Notes: generated by a model not told the origin, from the sequence alone. Numbered from the stretch's first letter, positions 1 through 7,222 are shown. The stretch is DNA of 23,926 nt from a virus (IMGVR_UViG_3300046782_000455:1-23926); one strand, 5' to 3'. Program-made: numbers and translations.

Positions 1-203
1 ACAGCGGCCCCCTGAAGGTTGCCGTCCGGGAGTTGGACGATGCAACGATGCCCAGGGCGGCAGGAGAGTTGCCCGCCAAGGTTAATCATGTTCAGCGCCG
101 TCCAGCACGCGCCGAGGCGGCATTGCGACGGGTCATTAGACGAGTCCACGCCCAGGAAGAACGTGCCGTCATAGTCGAGGATTCGTGAGCCTGCTTCACC
201 CAT
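1..203 (-). CDS. Partial tail protein, probable beta-propeller (stabilisation-protein-like), N-terminal 67 residues
   Basis: The reading frame opens at an ATG at 203 and runs open to the window edge, so only the N-terminus is visible. The start overlaps the TGA of the upstream HNH gene by 8 bases, and an AAGGGGGA Shine-Dalgarno lies about 10 bases upstream, which decides the start. The visible peptide has the pattern FLGVDSS.DPSQ, then ALNMINLGGQLSCRPGHR, then LPDGNLQG. From memory this order (a 'solved the puzzle of N points' opening, N-M-x-N-x-GG, then RPG and LPxGxLQG) is typical of phage tail proteins built as beta-propellers that sit below the neck of short-tailed phages. Its place directly after a neck-like gene and the endonuclease fits. 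The assignment is by pattern only; the length and C-terminus are unknown. Confidence 0.6.
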   Translation of the reverse strand, partial: MGEAGSRILDYDGTFFLGVDSSNDPSQCRLGACWTALNMINLGGQLSCRPGHRCIVQLPDGNLQGAA

Positions 204-816
204 TCCAGGTATCCCCCTTACTTCGATTTTCAAACACCGTTTTGGGCTGCGCGTTCGAAAAATGAAAACACACTCGCTGCTGGTCTGGGTCGGTCAGGTC
301 AAATCTGGCGCACGGTTTAATGTGGTCAATTTCCCAATACGAACCGTAATTTTCGCGCGTCATTCCCGGTTGAAATTGTTTCTCCAGGTGCGCCCAGTAT
401 TCCTCAACGCTGCACCCTATCAGGGACAGGGTATCGGCGGTCTTATTGGCCCCAGCCTCATTCAGTGCCCACCAAATACGGCATCGAATGTTTTTTTCGA
501 TTTGATATGATGGCGAGCTTTCCAACTTTCGGTAATGGTGAGCGAGTTTGTTTGCGTTGGCTCGCTCCCGGTTTTCTGTTTGCCACTCATTAGCCCGTTC
601 AAGTGCCTCTTCACGGTGCGCCTCCACATAGCCCGCCCATTGAGGCGACCCACGAAATTTATTCTGTGCGGCCTTCGCCCGAGCCCCGCCCTCCGGAGTA
701 GCTCGCACCGCCCGTGCATGAGTTCGCGCCTTAAATTTTTCAAAGGCTTTTGGGTCCTCTTTTATGGTTAAGAGACTCTGCGCAAAAAACAAAGTGATGA
801 TTTCACTATTCGTCAT
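196..816 (-). CDS. HNH homing-type endonuclease
   Basis: A 206-residue protein whose last 50 residues carry a clear HNH/beta-beta-alpha-metal nuclease site. It has W-E-I-D-H at 161-165, then FDLTD, then Q-Q-x-x-C-F-H-F-S-N-A-Q-P at 179-191, and ENRSKGD at 196-202. D164/H165, H185 and N197 are the likely metal and catalytic residues. The N-terminal 110 residues are charged, Arg/Glu/Ala-rich and helical, probably for DNA binding. It probably makes a site-specific double-strand cut, as free-standing phage HNH enzymes of this family do. It sits alone between two tail genes, a usual place for such a mobile gene. The last 36 residues of a second gene at the far end of the window show the same C-terminal motif. 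Confidence 0.85.
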   Translation of the reverse strand: MTNSEIITLFFAQSLLTIKEDPKAFEKFKARTHARAVRATPEGGARAKAAQNKFRGSPQWAGYVEAHREEALERANEWQTENRERANANKLAHHYRKLESSPSYQIEKNIRCRIWWALNEAGANKTADTLSLIGCSVEEYWAHLEKQFQPGMTRENYGSYWEIDHIKPCARFDLTDPDQQRVCFHFSNAQPKTVFENRSKGDTWNG

Positions 817-861
817 ACTTTATTATATCACACATTCGTTTGATTCGAGGCACCTTTAATG

Positions 862-1869
862 TCAACGAATATCGTAGTCGAATTTGTCACGCGGGTTGCT
901 CATGTCGATGACCTGCACCGGCATGAATAACGGCGGCTCACTCATTTGCTGCGCTTCAATTTCCAGCCGGGCAGCGTCCGCCTCGTAGGCGTGCGCGTCG
1001 GCAATCTGAAGGTCTGCGTAATGTTTCCGAGCCTGCATAGCGAGCAAGAAAGCGACGCGGCTTTTCAAGGCGATATGGTCGAAGCGACTGAAGAAAACTG
1101 GATTGGTCTTACGGTAGGCAATGCGCGCCCAGTTGCAAGAGCGGTTGAGTTGAATCCGCCGGTATTGCGGGTTCTGTTCGTCCGGCTCGTAAATTCCCAG
1201 GAGGGTGCCGGTGGTGCCGCTGTCATCCGTAGTGCTGAGCCGGACATTGCCCACAGTTCGGTCTTTGAAAATTCCGGTGATGCGCGCAATTTCGGGAGCG
1301 CCCACGTCCGGGACTGCGACGCCGTAAATCGTTGGGACCCGATAGCCGTTTAACACCTGCCCGCCCTCCGTGTGGCGCAGGACATTGCCCTTGCTATCGA
1401 ACCCGTAAACTATGAAAGTTTTGCCGTTGTCTTCCGGCGTCTGAAGATACGCGACAAGTTGCGCCGGATGCACAAGGTCACGAAAAGTAAAATGGTAGCC
1501 GCCCTGGTCCATCCACTTCCATTCGCAGATTGTCCGGCAGCTTCCGGGGCCGTTCAAATGGAACTCGAAAAGCTGAGCCATGCCAAGCACGGGTTGCCCG
1601 CCGATGTTCACACCGATAACCATTTCCACCTCCCGAGGAAGCGTGATACAGCGCCGTCCACAGCCGGAGGGGTTGTTGCAAATGCTTCCGATTTTGTCGC
1701 ACCCGCTGCAACCGGCGGAGCAAATGTCGATGAAACCTTTCCAGCCTTCCAGGTCGGCCTTATTCGAAATTAAGGTGACCGCGTCGCCGCACCAGCGAAA
1801 AAGTTTGGTGTCGTCGCAGATGCCAATGATTTTTTTGGCCTCGTCGTAAATATCGTCTACGCGGAACAT
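862..1869 (-). CDS. Neck / head-tail adaptor-like structural protein
   Basis: A 335-residue protein without a confident family name. The first 45 residues (M-F-R-V-D-D-I-Y-D-E-A, then a W and GW near 40) resemble the opening helices of short-tail adaptor or tubular-A type proteins, which bind under the portal. Residues 50-74 hold six cysteines (50, 54, 57, 64, 70, 74), followed by ITLPREVEMVIGVNIGGQP and FEFHLNGPGS. The middle is beta-rich, and the C-terminal 60 residues are a long Ala/Glu-rich helix. Its ATG shares bases with the TAA of the upstream acidic gene (TAATG), so translation is coupled. Position between that gene and the propeller-like protein supports a connector role. The Cys cluster could bind zinc or form disulfides; that is inference. 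Confidence 0.5.
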   Translation of the reverse strand: MFRVDDIYDEAKKIIGICDDTKLFRWCGDAVTLISNKADLEGWKGFIDICSAGCSGCDKIGSICNNPSGCGRRCITLPREVEMVIGVNIGGQPVLGMAQLFEFHLNGPGSCRTICEWKWMDQGGYHFTFRDLVHPAQLVAYLQTPEDNGKTFIVYGFDSKGNVLRHTEGGQVLNGYRVPTIYGVAVPDVGAPEIARITGIFKDRTVGNVRLSTTDDSGTTGTLLGIYEPDEQNPQYRRIQLNRSCNWARIAYRKTNPVFFSRFDHIALKSRVAFLLAMQARKHYADLQIADAHAYEADAARLEIEAQQMSEPPLFMPVQVIDMSNPRDKFDYDIR

Positions 1870-2231
1870 TAATCGTTCTCCTCGTCGTCCTCGTCGTCCT
1901 CGTCGTCTTCCGCCATGTGTTCAGCGGCCAGCTTATCCAGGGCGTCCCCGGCTTCGTCCATCCGCTTCGAGGGCGCTTCGACTTCGGGCTCCGCAGAAAT
2001 TATCCGCTTGAGTTGCACGTCGCAGGCGTAGTGCTCACCGGCGGCTGTGGTCGTCTCCACCACCCGCGTAACGCGGTAGTGAACAAGCATGGTGCCGTGC
2101 GCCGGGATTTTCAACTCTTCGTCGCCCTCATAATGGAACGTCGGAAAAGAAGTGTTGTCCTGGTTCTGACTGTCCTGAAGCGGACTGCCGAGAGTGGGCT
2201 CTCCCATTGCTAAGCTCTGGTCAATTTTCAT
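1869..2231 (-). CDS. Small protein with highly acidic C-terminal tail
   Basis: A 120-residue protein I cannot name. Residues 30-80 look like a small beta domain (F-H-Y-E-G-D-E-E-L-K-I-P-A-H-G-T, then VHYRVTRVVE and YACDVQLKRI). The C-terminus, from about residue 108, is an uninterrupted Asp/Glu run. That run is encoded by a tandem 9-base repeat (GACGACGAG-type) around 1875-1910, which may expand or contract by slippage. The ATG at 2231 lies only 5 bases after promoter-like site A and has no Shine-Dalgarno, so the message may be leaderless. It overlaps the neck-like gene by one shared base (TAATG). It is probably a head or neck accessory protein, judged by context alone. Confidence 0.6.
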   Translation of the reverse strand: MKIDQSLAMGEPTLGSPLQDSQNQDNTSFPTFHYEGDEELKIPAHGTMLVHYRVTRVVETTTAAGEHYACDVQLKRIISAEPEVEAPSKRMDEAGDALDKLAAEHMAEDDEDDEDDEEND

Positions 2232-2236
2232 CGTCT

Positions 2237-2268
2237 TAAATAGTCTCTGTTTCCTGCTAGTTTGTCAC
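2237..2268 (-). promoter_or_regulatory. Promoter-like site A (GTGACA-N20-TATTTA with GAGAC)
   Basis: Read on the minus strand, GTGACA is followed by exactly 20 bases ending in AGAGAC and then TATTTA. It is one of six sites in this window with the same layout. Taking GACTAT as the -10 box, the spacer to the -35-like box is 17 bases, as in sigma-70 promoters. The start codon of the 120-residue gene follows 5 bases after TATTTA. The -35-like box overlaps the last codons of the preceding 55-residue ORF. Confidence 0.6.
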
Positions 2269-2424
2269 GTTCGGGTCAGGCAGGTTTATGACCTTTAGAA
2301 CGTATTCCGGCGCGCCTGCCGTCTTCGCCCCACCACGGGGCGATTTGCACCGGCTGGAATAAACGTGCTCCTTATCCCGGAGGACCGGGATGGCGCATGA
2401 CTTGTTGCCTTTCGAGCAGCCCAT
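2257..2424 (-). CDS. Small protein of unknown function, 55 aa (or a structured RNA region)
   Basis: A 55-residue open frame fills the gap between the collagen-like fibre gene and the acidic-tail gene. Its ATG comes 3 bases after the fibre gene's TAA. The product is basic in the middle (CKSPRGGAK), with Cys at 3, 10 and 26 and a hydrophobic end (YVLKVINLPDP). No known family is recognised and the Shine-Dalgarno is weak. The DNA also contains two perfect short hairpins (2325-2343 and 2374-2391), so the stretch might work as RNA instead of, or as well as, coding. Confidence 0.45.
   Translation of the reverse strand: MGCSKGNKSCAIPVLRDKEHVYSSRCKSPRGGAKTAGAPEYVLKVINLPDPNVTN
2325..2391. repeat. Two perfect short inverted repeats inside the 55-aa ORF
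   Basis: TCGCCCC/GGGGCGA (7-bp arms, 5-base loop) lies at 2325-2343, and ATCCCGG/CCGGGAT (7-bp arms, 4-base loop) at 2374-2391. Neither is followed by a T-run on the minus strand, so they do not look like intrinsic terminators. Confidence 0.6.
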
Positions 2425-2427
2425 AAA

Positions 2428-3540
2428 TTACTGGATTCGAAAATAGCTAAGCGTAGTGCCCTGCCACATTATCGAGGCGTGCGCTGCTGTGCTGCACTCG
2501 CCGTAGAGCGTGATTGTCTGGTTCGGGTTGAGTGTTTCCACGATAGCGTTGAGCACGATTTGACGATACTGGCCCGCCGTCGCAGTCTCCCATCCGGAGA
2601 TAGTCTGCTGGCTGCCGACAACGTCCGCCGCAGTGCTATCGTTAACGAGCTTCAAAGAGCAGAAATCAGCGAGGGTAATTAACGCCGCGTCTGCGAGAAT
2701 CATCGCGGTAACGGAGACGAAATATTTGCCCACGTCCGTCGCCAAAAATTGAGGACTAGACGTGATGAAATCAACCGCCTGAAAAGGAAACGGTAGCGGA
2801 AAATTAGTTCCCGCCGTGGCAGTGTAAACGCCGTTGTTCGTGGTGAGCGGAGTGCCAGGGTCGCCCTTGTCTCCCTTATCGCCTTTGATGGAGTCGCCCT
2901 TGTGCCCCTGCGGGCCAGGGACGCCGGACTCGATGACCAGCTTGCCAGCCGCAATCGTTGCCGGTGCGGACGAGAGCGCCTGAACCAAGGTAAGAAAAAG
3001 CGTGCCCGCGCCGTCTGCGCTGTTGACCACATACCACCCGGACGTGTCGATAAACAGATACGTTCCGGTCAGATTAATCGCCGGGTTGTTCGCCGTGTAG
3101 ACTGCGACAGTCGGCGCGGAGAGTGTCGGCTGAATGAACGAGGAGAGCGTCACCGTGTAGGCGTTGTTGCCGTTCGTGCCTAGGTCGCCTTTGTTGCCTT
3201 TGTCGCCCTTCAGGCCAACGATGCCATCCATGAACAGGCGGAGGAAATAGCAGGCCAGACCTTCGTCGATTCCGCGCGGGTTCGCCGGGAGACCTACGTC
3301 GAGGCTGCACGGCAGAGACCAGACCACTTTGCCGTCCACTTCGGTCTTGATTACTTCACCGAAAAATTGCGTGGTGAAATTACTGATTTGGCTCGGAAGT
3401 GATTCGCACTTGGCCGAGTTGTGCGGACCCCTGCCGCACGGATTTTCGCAGCCCAGGTTTTCCCGGCTGCAACCGTCGAGGAAATTTTCCTTGCGGTCGC
3501 CGTCGTCGCCGCAGTTCGAACATTTGTGCGTGTCGCTCAT
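2428..3540 (-). CDS. Collagen-like tail fibre protein with Cys-rich N-terminus
   Basis: A 370-residue protein with two blocks of Gly-X-Y collagen repeats, at about 109-125 (GLKGDKGNKGD...) and 206-231 (GVPGPQGHKGD...KGDPGTP). Phages use such GDKG-rich repeats to build trimeric fibre shafts. Between and after the shafts are two beta-rich segments, the second (232-370) probably the trimeric tip. The N-terminus has cysteines at 7, 10, 24, 31, 35 and 45, a possible zinc knot or virion anchor. It stands 1 base after the lipoprotein gene's start-side neighbour in the same block and ends 3 bases before the 55-residue ORF. The likely role is host-surface binding; the receptor is unknown. Confidence 0.75.
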   Translation of the reverse strand: MSDTHKCSNCGDDGDRKENFLDGCSRENLGCENPCGRGPHNSAKCESLPSQISNFTTQFFGEVIKTEVDGKVVWSLPCSLDVGLPANPRGIDEGLACYFLRLFMDGIVGLKGDKGNKGDLGTNGNNAYTVTLSSFIQPTLSAPTVAVYTANNPAINLTGTYLFIDTSGWYVVNSADGAGTLFLTLVQALSSAPATIAAGKLVIESGVPGPQGHKGDSIKGDKGDKGDPGTPLTTNNGVYTATAGTNFPLPFPFQAVDFITSSPQFLATDVGKYFVSVTAMILADAALITLADFCSLKLVNDSTAADVVGSQQTISGWETATAGQYRQIVLNAIVETLNPNQTITLYGECSTAAHASIMWQGTTLSYFRIQ

Positions 3541-3541
3541 A

Positions 3542-4303
3542 TTACTTAATCAAGTTGTCTACCACAGCTTTCACGTCGTGGTCTTGCGCAGTCTTTTGCG
3601 CCGTCGTAAAAGCGTCTGCGATTTTCGCCTTTAGCGCAGGGTCAGAAACTTCCTTTTCCACCCAGGTCAAAAATGATTTGCCGCCGTTGACCACCTGGGT
3701 AAATCCCTTACCGGCCAGGGTGCCAGCGACATTCATCGCGCCAACGCCCACGGCTGCCCCAGGATTCGCCGCCGATGCAACGGTCAGTGCAGTTTTTGCC
3801 AGATGCCAGAAAATAAACAGCACCAGCACTACGCCACCGGCGTATAGAAAATATGGAACAGAAATCAAGCCGGTGCCTTCAATTTTCTTTCCGGCGTTCT
3901 GGTTATTGTCTTCCGCGAAGGCGTCCACCTTCTTCTCCAGCTTCGCAATCTGCGCGCGCAGCGAATTGACCAGCTTGTCGGTCTCCAGGTTCGCCGTCGC
4001 TTTCGCGGGAGCGCCTACCGATTCCGCCACGACCGCAGTGAGTTTTTCAGTCTCCACAGCAGGGGCAAGAATATTAGTGCTAGACCCCTCAACCAGAGCG
4101 GCGTGCAGGGTATCAGCCGCTCGCTCATTGGCCTTTTGCGCGGCCTCTCGTTGCAATTCTTTCTGTGCCTGAGTAGCCGCTGGAACCTTATGAACCTTGT
4201 CCTGGAAAAATTCAACGGGCTTCGGTATCAGACTGGTGCAGCCTACTACGCTTATCGCGACGACGGCGGCGAGAAGAAACGCCTTTACGCTCTTTAGATT
4301 CAT
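3542..4303 (-). CDS. Lipoprotein with one membrane span, unimolecular-spanin-like lysis candidate
   Basis: A 253-residue protein. The ATG at 4303 is preferred over an in-frame upstream start because it gives a good AAGGA ribosome site and puts a clean lipoprotein signal at the N-terminus (MNLKSVKAF..., lipobox VVGC, lipidated Cys at 22). A long Ala/Glu/Lys helical region follows (about 40-140), then one membrane span at about 147-168 (FLYAGGVVLVLFIFW), then about 85 residues with small-residue and charged helices. A lipid anchor plus a downstream membrane span is the layout of unimolecular spanins, which link outer and inner membranes. The start lies inside the holin-like gene, which supports a lysis role. 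The long C-terminal extension is unusual for that family, so this remains a candidate. Confidence 0.6.
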   Translation of the reverse strand: MNLKSVKAFLLAAVVAISVVGCTSLIPKPVEFFQDKVHKVPAATQAQKELQREAAQKANERAADTLHAALVEGSSTNILAPAVETEKLTAVVAESVGAPAKATANLETDKLVNSLRAQIAKLEKKVDAFAEDNNQNAGKKIEGTGLISVPYFLYAGGVVLVLFIFWHLAKTALTVASAANPGAAVGVGAMNVAGTLAGKGFTQVVNGGKSFLTWVEKEVSDPALKAKIADAFTTAQKTAQDHDVKAVVDNLIK

Positions 4304-4475
4304 ACTTTCCTTTGACAATGTGATATATGGTGTAGAGCCCTGCAATTAGCTGAACAAGAATGAGCAGGGTGGACATGATAGGAGTGATTTTCGTGATAAC
4401 ATCGTGAATGCCTTGTAAAGTGATGTTCACTCCTGCGAGAGTGATTAGCCGGTCATTGAACTGCGGATTGCTCAT
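4212..4475 (-). CDS. Holin-like small membrane protein
   Basis: An 87-residue protein with an amphipathic N-terminus (LITLAGVNITLQGIHDVITKI), one strong membrane span at about 33-56 (MSTLLILVQLIAGLYTIYHIV) and a very basic tail with five Arg in a row. Size, single span and charged tail fit the small holins that open the inner membrane at lysis. The last 92 bases overlap the lipoprotein gene in another frame, an arrangement common for holin and spanin genes. It starts 3 bases after the TAG of the upstream gene. No endolysin is visible nearby, so the assignment rests on topology and context. Confidence 0.55.
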   Translation of the reverse strand: MSNPQFNDRLITLAGVNITLQGIHDVITKITPIMSTLLILVQLIAGLYTIYHIVKGKYESKERKGVSSRRRRRDKRSRLHQSDTEAR

Positions 4476-4478
4476 ACG

Positions 4479-5150
4479 CTAGGCGAGTAGCACGACTGCT
4501 AGGTCGCAAATTTCAGGGGAAGCCGAAGCATTATTCCACCAGCATTGTGCGGTGTTGAGCACGCCGTTGGACTCACTGAACGCAATGGTTTTTGCTCCGT
4601 TGGTTGCAAAACTATATCCCACTAACGCGGGCGCTCCTGATTGCACTTGTGCCAAAAACGTAGCAGCGGATTGGTCTCCCGCAGCAGTAGCGGCAAACGT
4701 ATCAATAGTAAAATTGGGGCTACCCTTGGTTATATCTACAAAAAACAATACTCGGTCAGCCGTAGCCGCGACGTTACCCGAAATAAATTTCGTATTGTTG
4801 TTGTCCAAGGCACTTCCGAGAGTCAGCGTAGTGCCAACTCGCGTAGCAGGAAACGGCTGTATATTGGTAAATTTTGAACCGTCGTTGGTCCAATTTCCGC
4901 CCCAAACCACCCCGATAAAATTCGTGGTAGAAACGTCTCCGATAATCGCCGCCGTTCCCGAACCGAGCCCGAGACCTAGATGGACAGACGAGTCCAACGC
5001 GCTACCCGGAACAATATGCAGCCGAACACCTACGCGAACCTTAGACCACGTCGAAGGCAGCGTGATGGGCCTTGCCCAAGACGAATTCACCATGCTAACC
5101 GCAGTCTCCGTCACCGCGCTGATTGTTCTCGTGATTATTGTAGAAGCCAT
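4479..5150 (-). CDS. Tail-associated beta-rich protein of unknown function
   Basis: A 223-residue protein starting MASTIITRTISAV at the ATG at 5150. The open frame extends further upstream, but that part only shadows the preceding gene. The start lies 4 bases after that gene's TAA, with GGAGGA about 13 bases upstream. The sequence is rich in Ser, Thr, Ala, Gly and Asn with beta-strand patterns (VGVRLHIVPGS, HLGLGLGSGTAAIIGD, TKFISGNV, RVLFFVDITKGSPNFTI). It looks like a lectin- or jelly-roll-like virion surface protein. Being sandwiched between an Ig-containing protein and the lysis pair suggests a tail-fibre or decoration role. I do not recognise a family. Confidence 0.6.
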   Translation of the reverse strand: MASTIITRTISAVTETAVSMVNSSWARPITLPSTWSKVRVGVRLHIVPGSALDSSVHLGLGLGSGTAAIIGDVSTTNFIGVVWGGNWTNDGSKFTNIQPFPATRVGTTLTLGSALDNNNTKFISGNVAATADRVLFFVDITKGSPNFTIDTFAATAAGDQSAATFLAQVQSGAPALVGYSFATNGAKTIAFSESNGVLNTAQCWWNNASASPEICDLAVVLLA

Positions 5151-5154
5151 AAAA

Positions 5155-6516
5155 TTAAACGAATCCTCCGCCGAATGATGTTCGCAACGCTTGGACGGCG
5201 TTATATAACGCCTGCCCCTGGGTCGTGGTAAGCCCGTCGATAATTCCCACGATAGAAATCCTCTGGGGGCAGCAGCCATAAGTCGCCGTGGAAAGGGCAC
5301 CACCAGCCGCAACCTTATTCGCCAAAGGCACGTTGCTATTTACTGAACTATTTGACCCAAGTGACGCCCACGCAACGGATGAGTTAGCAAAGTAAATATT
5401 ATGCACATTCGTCGCCGTCCGGCTTGACACGTAGAATCCTCCAACCTGCGTGTGCGCGCCCACTGCACTTATTGAAGAAAACCACAGATACGACCTAGCA
5501 ACTCCTCCGTCGTATGCGACGATTAGAAAACCCGTCGATGTTCCGTCGAAAGACCCCACTATGGAATTAGGTGTATTTGTAGGCACGGGGTCCGATACAT
5601 AAACGCATAAGCCGCCATTCCCCGTATTGAAAGATGAGACTGCGCTCGGTGTGACGCCAGTGTCATATGCATTACCGTTCGTTGTGGAAGCCGAACTTAG
5701 CAATCCGTTTACCGTCAAAGATTCTCCTGCTCCAGTTCCTACAACTTTCTTCACCCAGGGGTCCAACCCTATGCCCACCACTAGGGGAGTATAGGATGCA
5801 ATCAAACTATCGGGCGCGATAATATTCAAATATTTTATTTTTCCAACTATGCCCGCTGAAATCACCGCAGACCAAAAAGTGTTAATCGCGGTTACCGTGC
5901 CAGCAGCCGGGGCGGCTCCTCCGTTCGTTTGCACCCTCGCGGCCCAATCTGCCCCGCGAGTGTTGCTAGTTGCCACGCATCCGTTTGAAGCGAATATACG
6001 CGAAATGTTGTCTGTCGCCTCAAAGGTGTATGTTCCATCATCGCCAGACGCGTAGCCGGTGATAGTCAAGGTCAGCGTAGTCACTCCGGAATATTCTCCT
6101 GCGTTGGAGAGAGCAATTCCATTCTTTTTCCATTGATACGAAAGGGGAGGAATTCCCGTTCCGGTAATGGTCGCGGTTATGGTGACGGTCTCCCCAACAA
6201 ATGAAAGCATCGTTGCAGGAATGCTCGGTAGCGCGTTGTCTCCGGCATACGAAGCGGGCCATCCAGTTCCGCCACTGAGCGGAATCAATTCGGTTCCGGT
6301 TGTGTAGGACTCCATCGTGTCGAGGGATACAATCCCAACGTAATTTGTCCGGTCCACGTAGGACGCAGTCTTACACCAGCCGGTTCCTTGGTTCAGCCCG
6401 TTAAGTGCGGCACCGTTCGTATAAGACTCCATCGTATCGAGAAGGAGCCCTCCGGTGAGCAGCACAGGACAGCGAAACTTTCCGCCGGGTCTGCGATTTA
6501 TTACCGGGTTAGGCAT
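5155..6516 (-). CDS. Virion surface protein with Ig-like domain and duplicated DTMESYT module
   Basis: A 453-residue protein. The start at 6516 (MPNPVINRRPGGK) shares bases with the TAA of the upstream gene (TAATG); a longer in-frame start would run through that gene. Residues 26-47 and 65-86 are two copies of an L-D-T-M-E-S-Y-T...L..G-T-G-W module. Residues 95-170 form an Ig-like domain (VTITATITG, YQWKKNG, GVTTLTL, DDGTYTFEATD) in which the usual second Cys is replaced (Y-T-F). Residues 180-453 are a Gly/Ser/Asn-rich beta domain resembling the end domain of metagenomic surface proteins (LTTTQGQALYNAVQAL near the C-terminus). It is probably displayed on the tail or capsid and binds cell-surface glycans; that function is inferred. 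Confidence 0.65.
   Translation of the reverse strand: MPNPVINRRPGGKFRCPVLLTGGLLLDTMESYTNGAALNGLNQGTGWCKTASYVDRTNYVGIVSLDTMESYTTGTELIPLSGGTGWPASYAGDNALPSIPATMLSFVGETVTITATITGTGIPPLSYQWKKNGIALSNAGEYSGVTTLTLTITGYASGDDGTYTFEATDNISRIFASNGCVATSNTRGADWAARVQTNGGAAPAAGTVTAINTFWSAVISAGIVGKIKYLNIIAPDSLIASYTPLVVGIGLDPWVKKVVGTGAGESLTVNGLLSSASTTNGNAYDTGVTPSAVSSFNTGNGGLCVYVSDPVPTNTPNSIVGSFDGTSTGFLIVAYDGGVARSYLWFSSISAVGAHTQVGGFYVSSRTATNVHNIYFANSSVAWASLGSNSSVNSNVPLANKVAAGGALSTATYGCCPQRISIVGIIDGLTTTQGQALYNAVQALRTSFGGGFV
6259..6441 (-). repeat. Direct repeat encoding two L-D-T-M-E-S-Y-T...G-T-G-W modules
   Basis: Two copies about 117 bases apart (6376-6441 and 6259-6324) are nearly identical around the DTMESYT codons (GACTCCATCGTRTCGAG on the plus strand). 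This shows an internal duplication in the surface-protein gene. Confidence 0.7.
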
Positions 6517-7160
6517 TAGTCCTGCAAGATGCCGAAGGTTACTTGAACGTCGGTGGTCGCCGCAAAGGTCGGTGTGCCTGAAGTGACCACGGCAGCCCAC
6601 AGAGTGGTGCCGGACGCTTTGAGCGCGATGCCCAGACTAGTCTCGTGCGCAATCGCTTTGCTATTCACGGTGACGTAGTCAGCAGCCGCCACGGAAACGT
6701 GCGCTATGACTTTCAGGTCATCAGTAGAAAAAACGAATGCGGTTTTGTCCGCGAGAGTTGCAGCCGTTGGGTCTGCGTCGAAAATGAAAATGTCCAGAGC
6801 GGCCTTTTGATTGGCCCGGTCCAGAACGATGATGGACTCTAAAATGCCGGTGCCTACCGAAGTAAGCGCTCCGGTTAGAGTGCGTTTGCCGCCCACTGCA
6901 TTGCCCGCGCTGTATGCGCCTGCTGTGACTGCGGACGTGTCTTTGATTACAGTGGTCTTGCCGCCCACGTTGCCGGTTACGGCAGCGTTGAGTTGCGAGC
7001 CCGTAGGCTGGACGACTGTGACGTTACCCGTGACGCCTACATTGCCGGAGACAGTTGTGCCCGTGCTTCCGCCGGTGCCGCCTGTGCCGTTTAGCGTATC
7101 GAGAATTTTTCGGAGGATATTGTATTGGTTGTCCCCCTGTCTGAAGGTTGTGTCTGACAT
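6516..7160 (-). CDS. Gly/Thr/Val-rich virion protein of unknown function
   Basis: A 214-residue protein. The N-terminus (MSDTTFRQGDNQYNILRKILDTLNG) is a short helix of the kind that docks small phage structural proteins. Residues 25-65 are a low-complexity Gly/Thr/Val linker (GTGGTGGSTGTTVSGNVGVTGNV). Residues 70-214 form a beta-rich globular domain with a repeated strand pattern (ALTSVGTGILESIIVLD, ALDIFIFDADPT, VTSGTPTF, VQVTFGILQD). The gene lies just after the capsid terminator. Its TAA overlaps the next ATG, so it is coupled to the Ig-like protein. It is probably a fibre, decoration or fibre-attachment protein. No enzyme motif is visible. Confidence 0.6.
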   Translation of the reverse strand: MSDTTFRQGDNQYNILRKILDTLNGTGGTGGSTGTTVSGNVGVTGNVTVVQPTGSQLNAAVTGNVGGKTTVIKDTSAVTAGAYSAGNAVGGKRTLTGALTSVGTGILESIIVLDRANQKAALDIFIFDADPTAATLADKTAFVFSTDDLKVIAHVSVAAADYVTVNSKAIAHETSLGIALKASGTTLWAAVVTSGTPTFAATTDVQVTFGILQD

Positions 7161-7193
7161 AGTGGTCTAACTTGAAAAAATTGATTGTTGATG

Positions 7194-7222
7194 AAAGGGG
7201 CGGCAGTGTTGGCTGCCGCCCC
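7194..7222 (-). terminator. Intrinsic terminator after the capsid gene
   Basis: On the minus strand a perfect 10-bp stem GGGGCGGCAG/CTGCCGCCCC with a 6-base loop is followed by TTTCAT. It lies about 27 bases after the capsid stop codon. The T-run is short, so some read-through into the fibre genes is likely; no copy of the recurrent promoter motif is seen between this hairpin and those genes. Confidence 0.7.

Noticed and set aside
818-845. TATAAT sequence just before the HNH gene at 816
   Set aside because: It lies 6-7 bases before the ATG, has no -35 box at a suitable distance and lacks the recurrent GAGAC motif, so it is probably AT-rich chance.
6628-6640. ACTAGTCTCG resembling the promoter core
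   Set aside because: It lies inside the Gly-rich virion gene and has no TTGACA-like box at the required distance.
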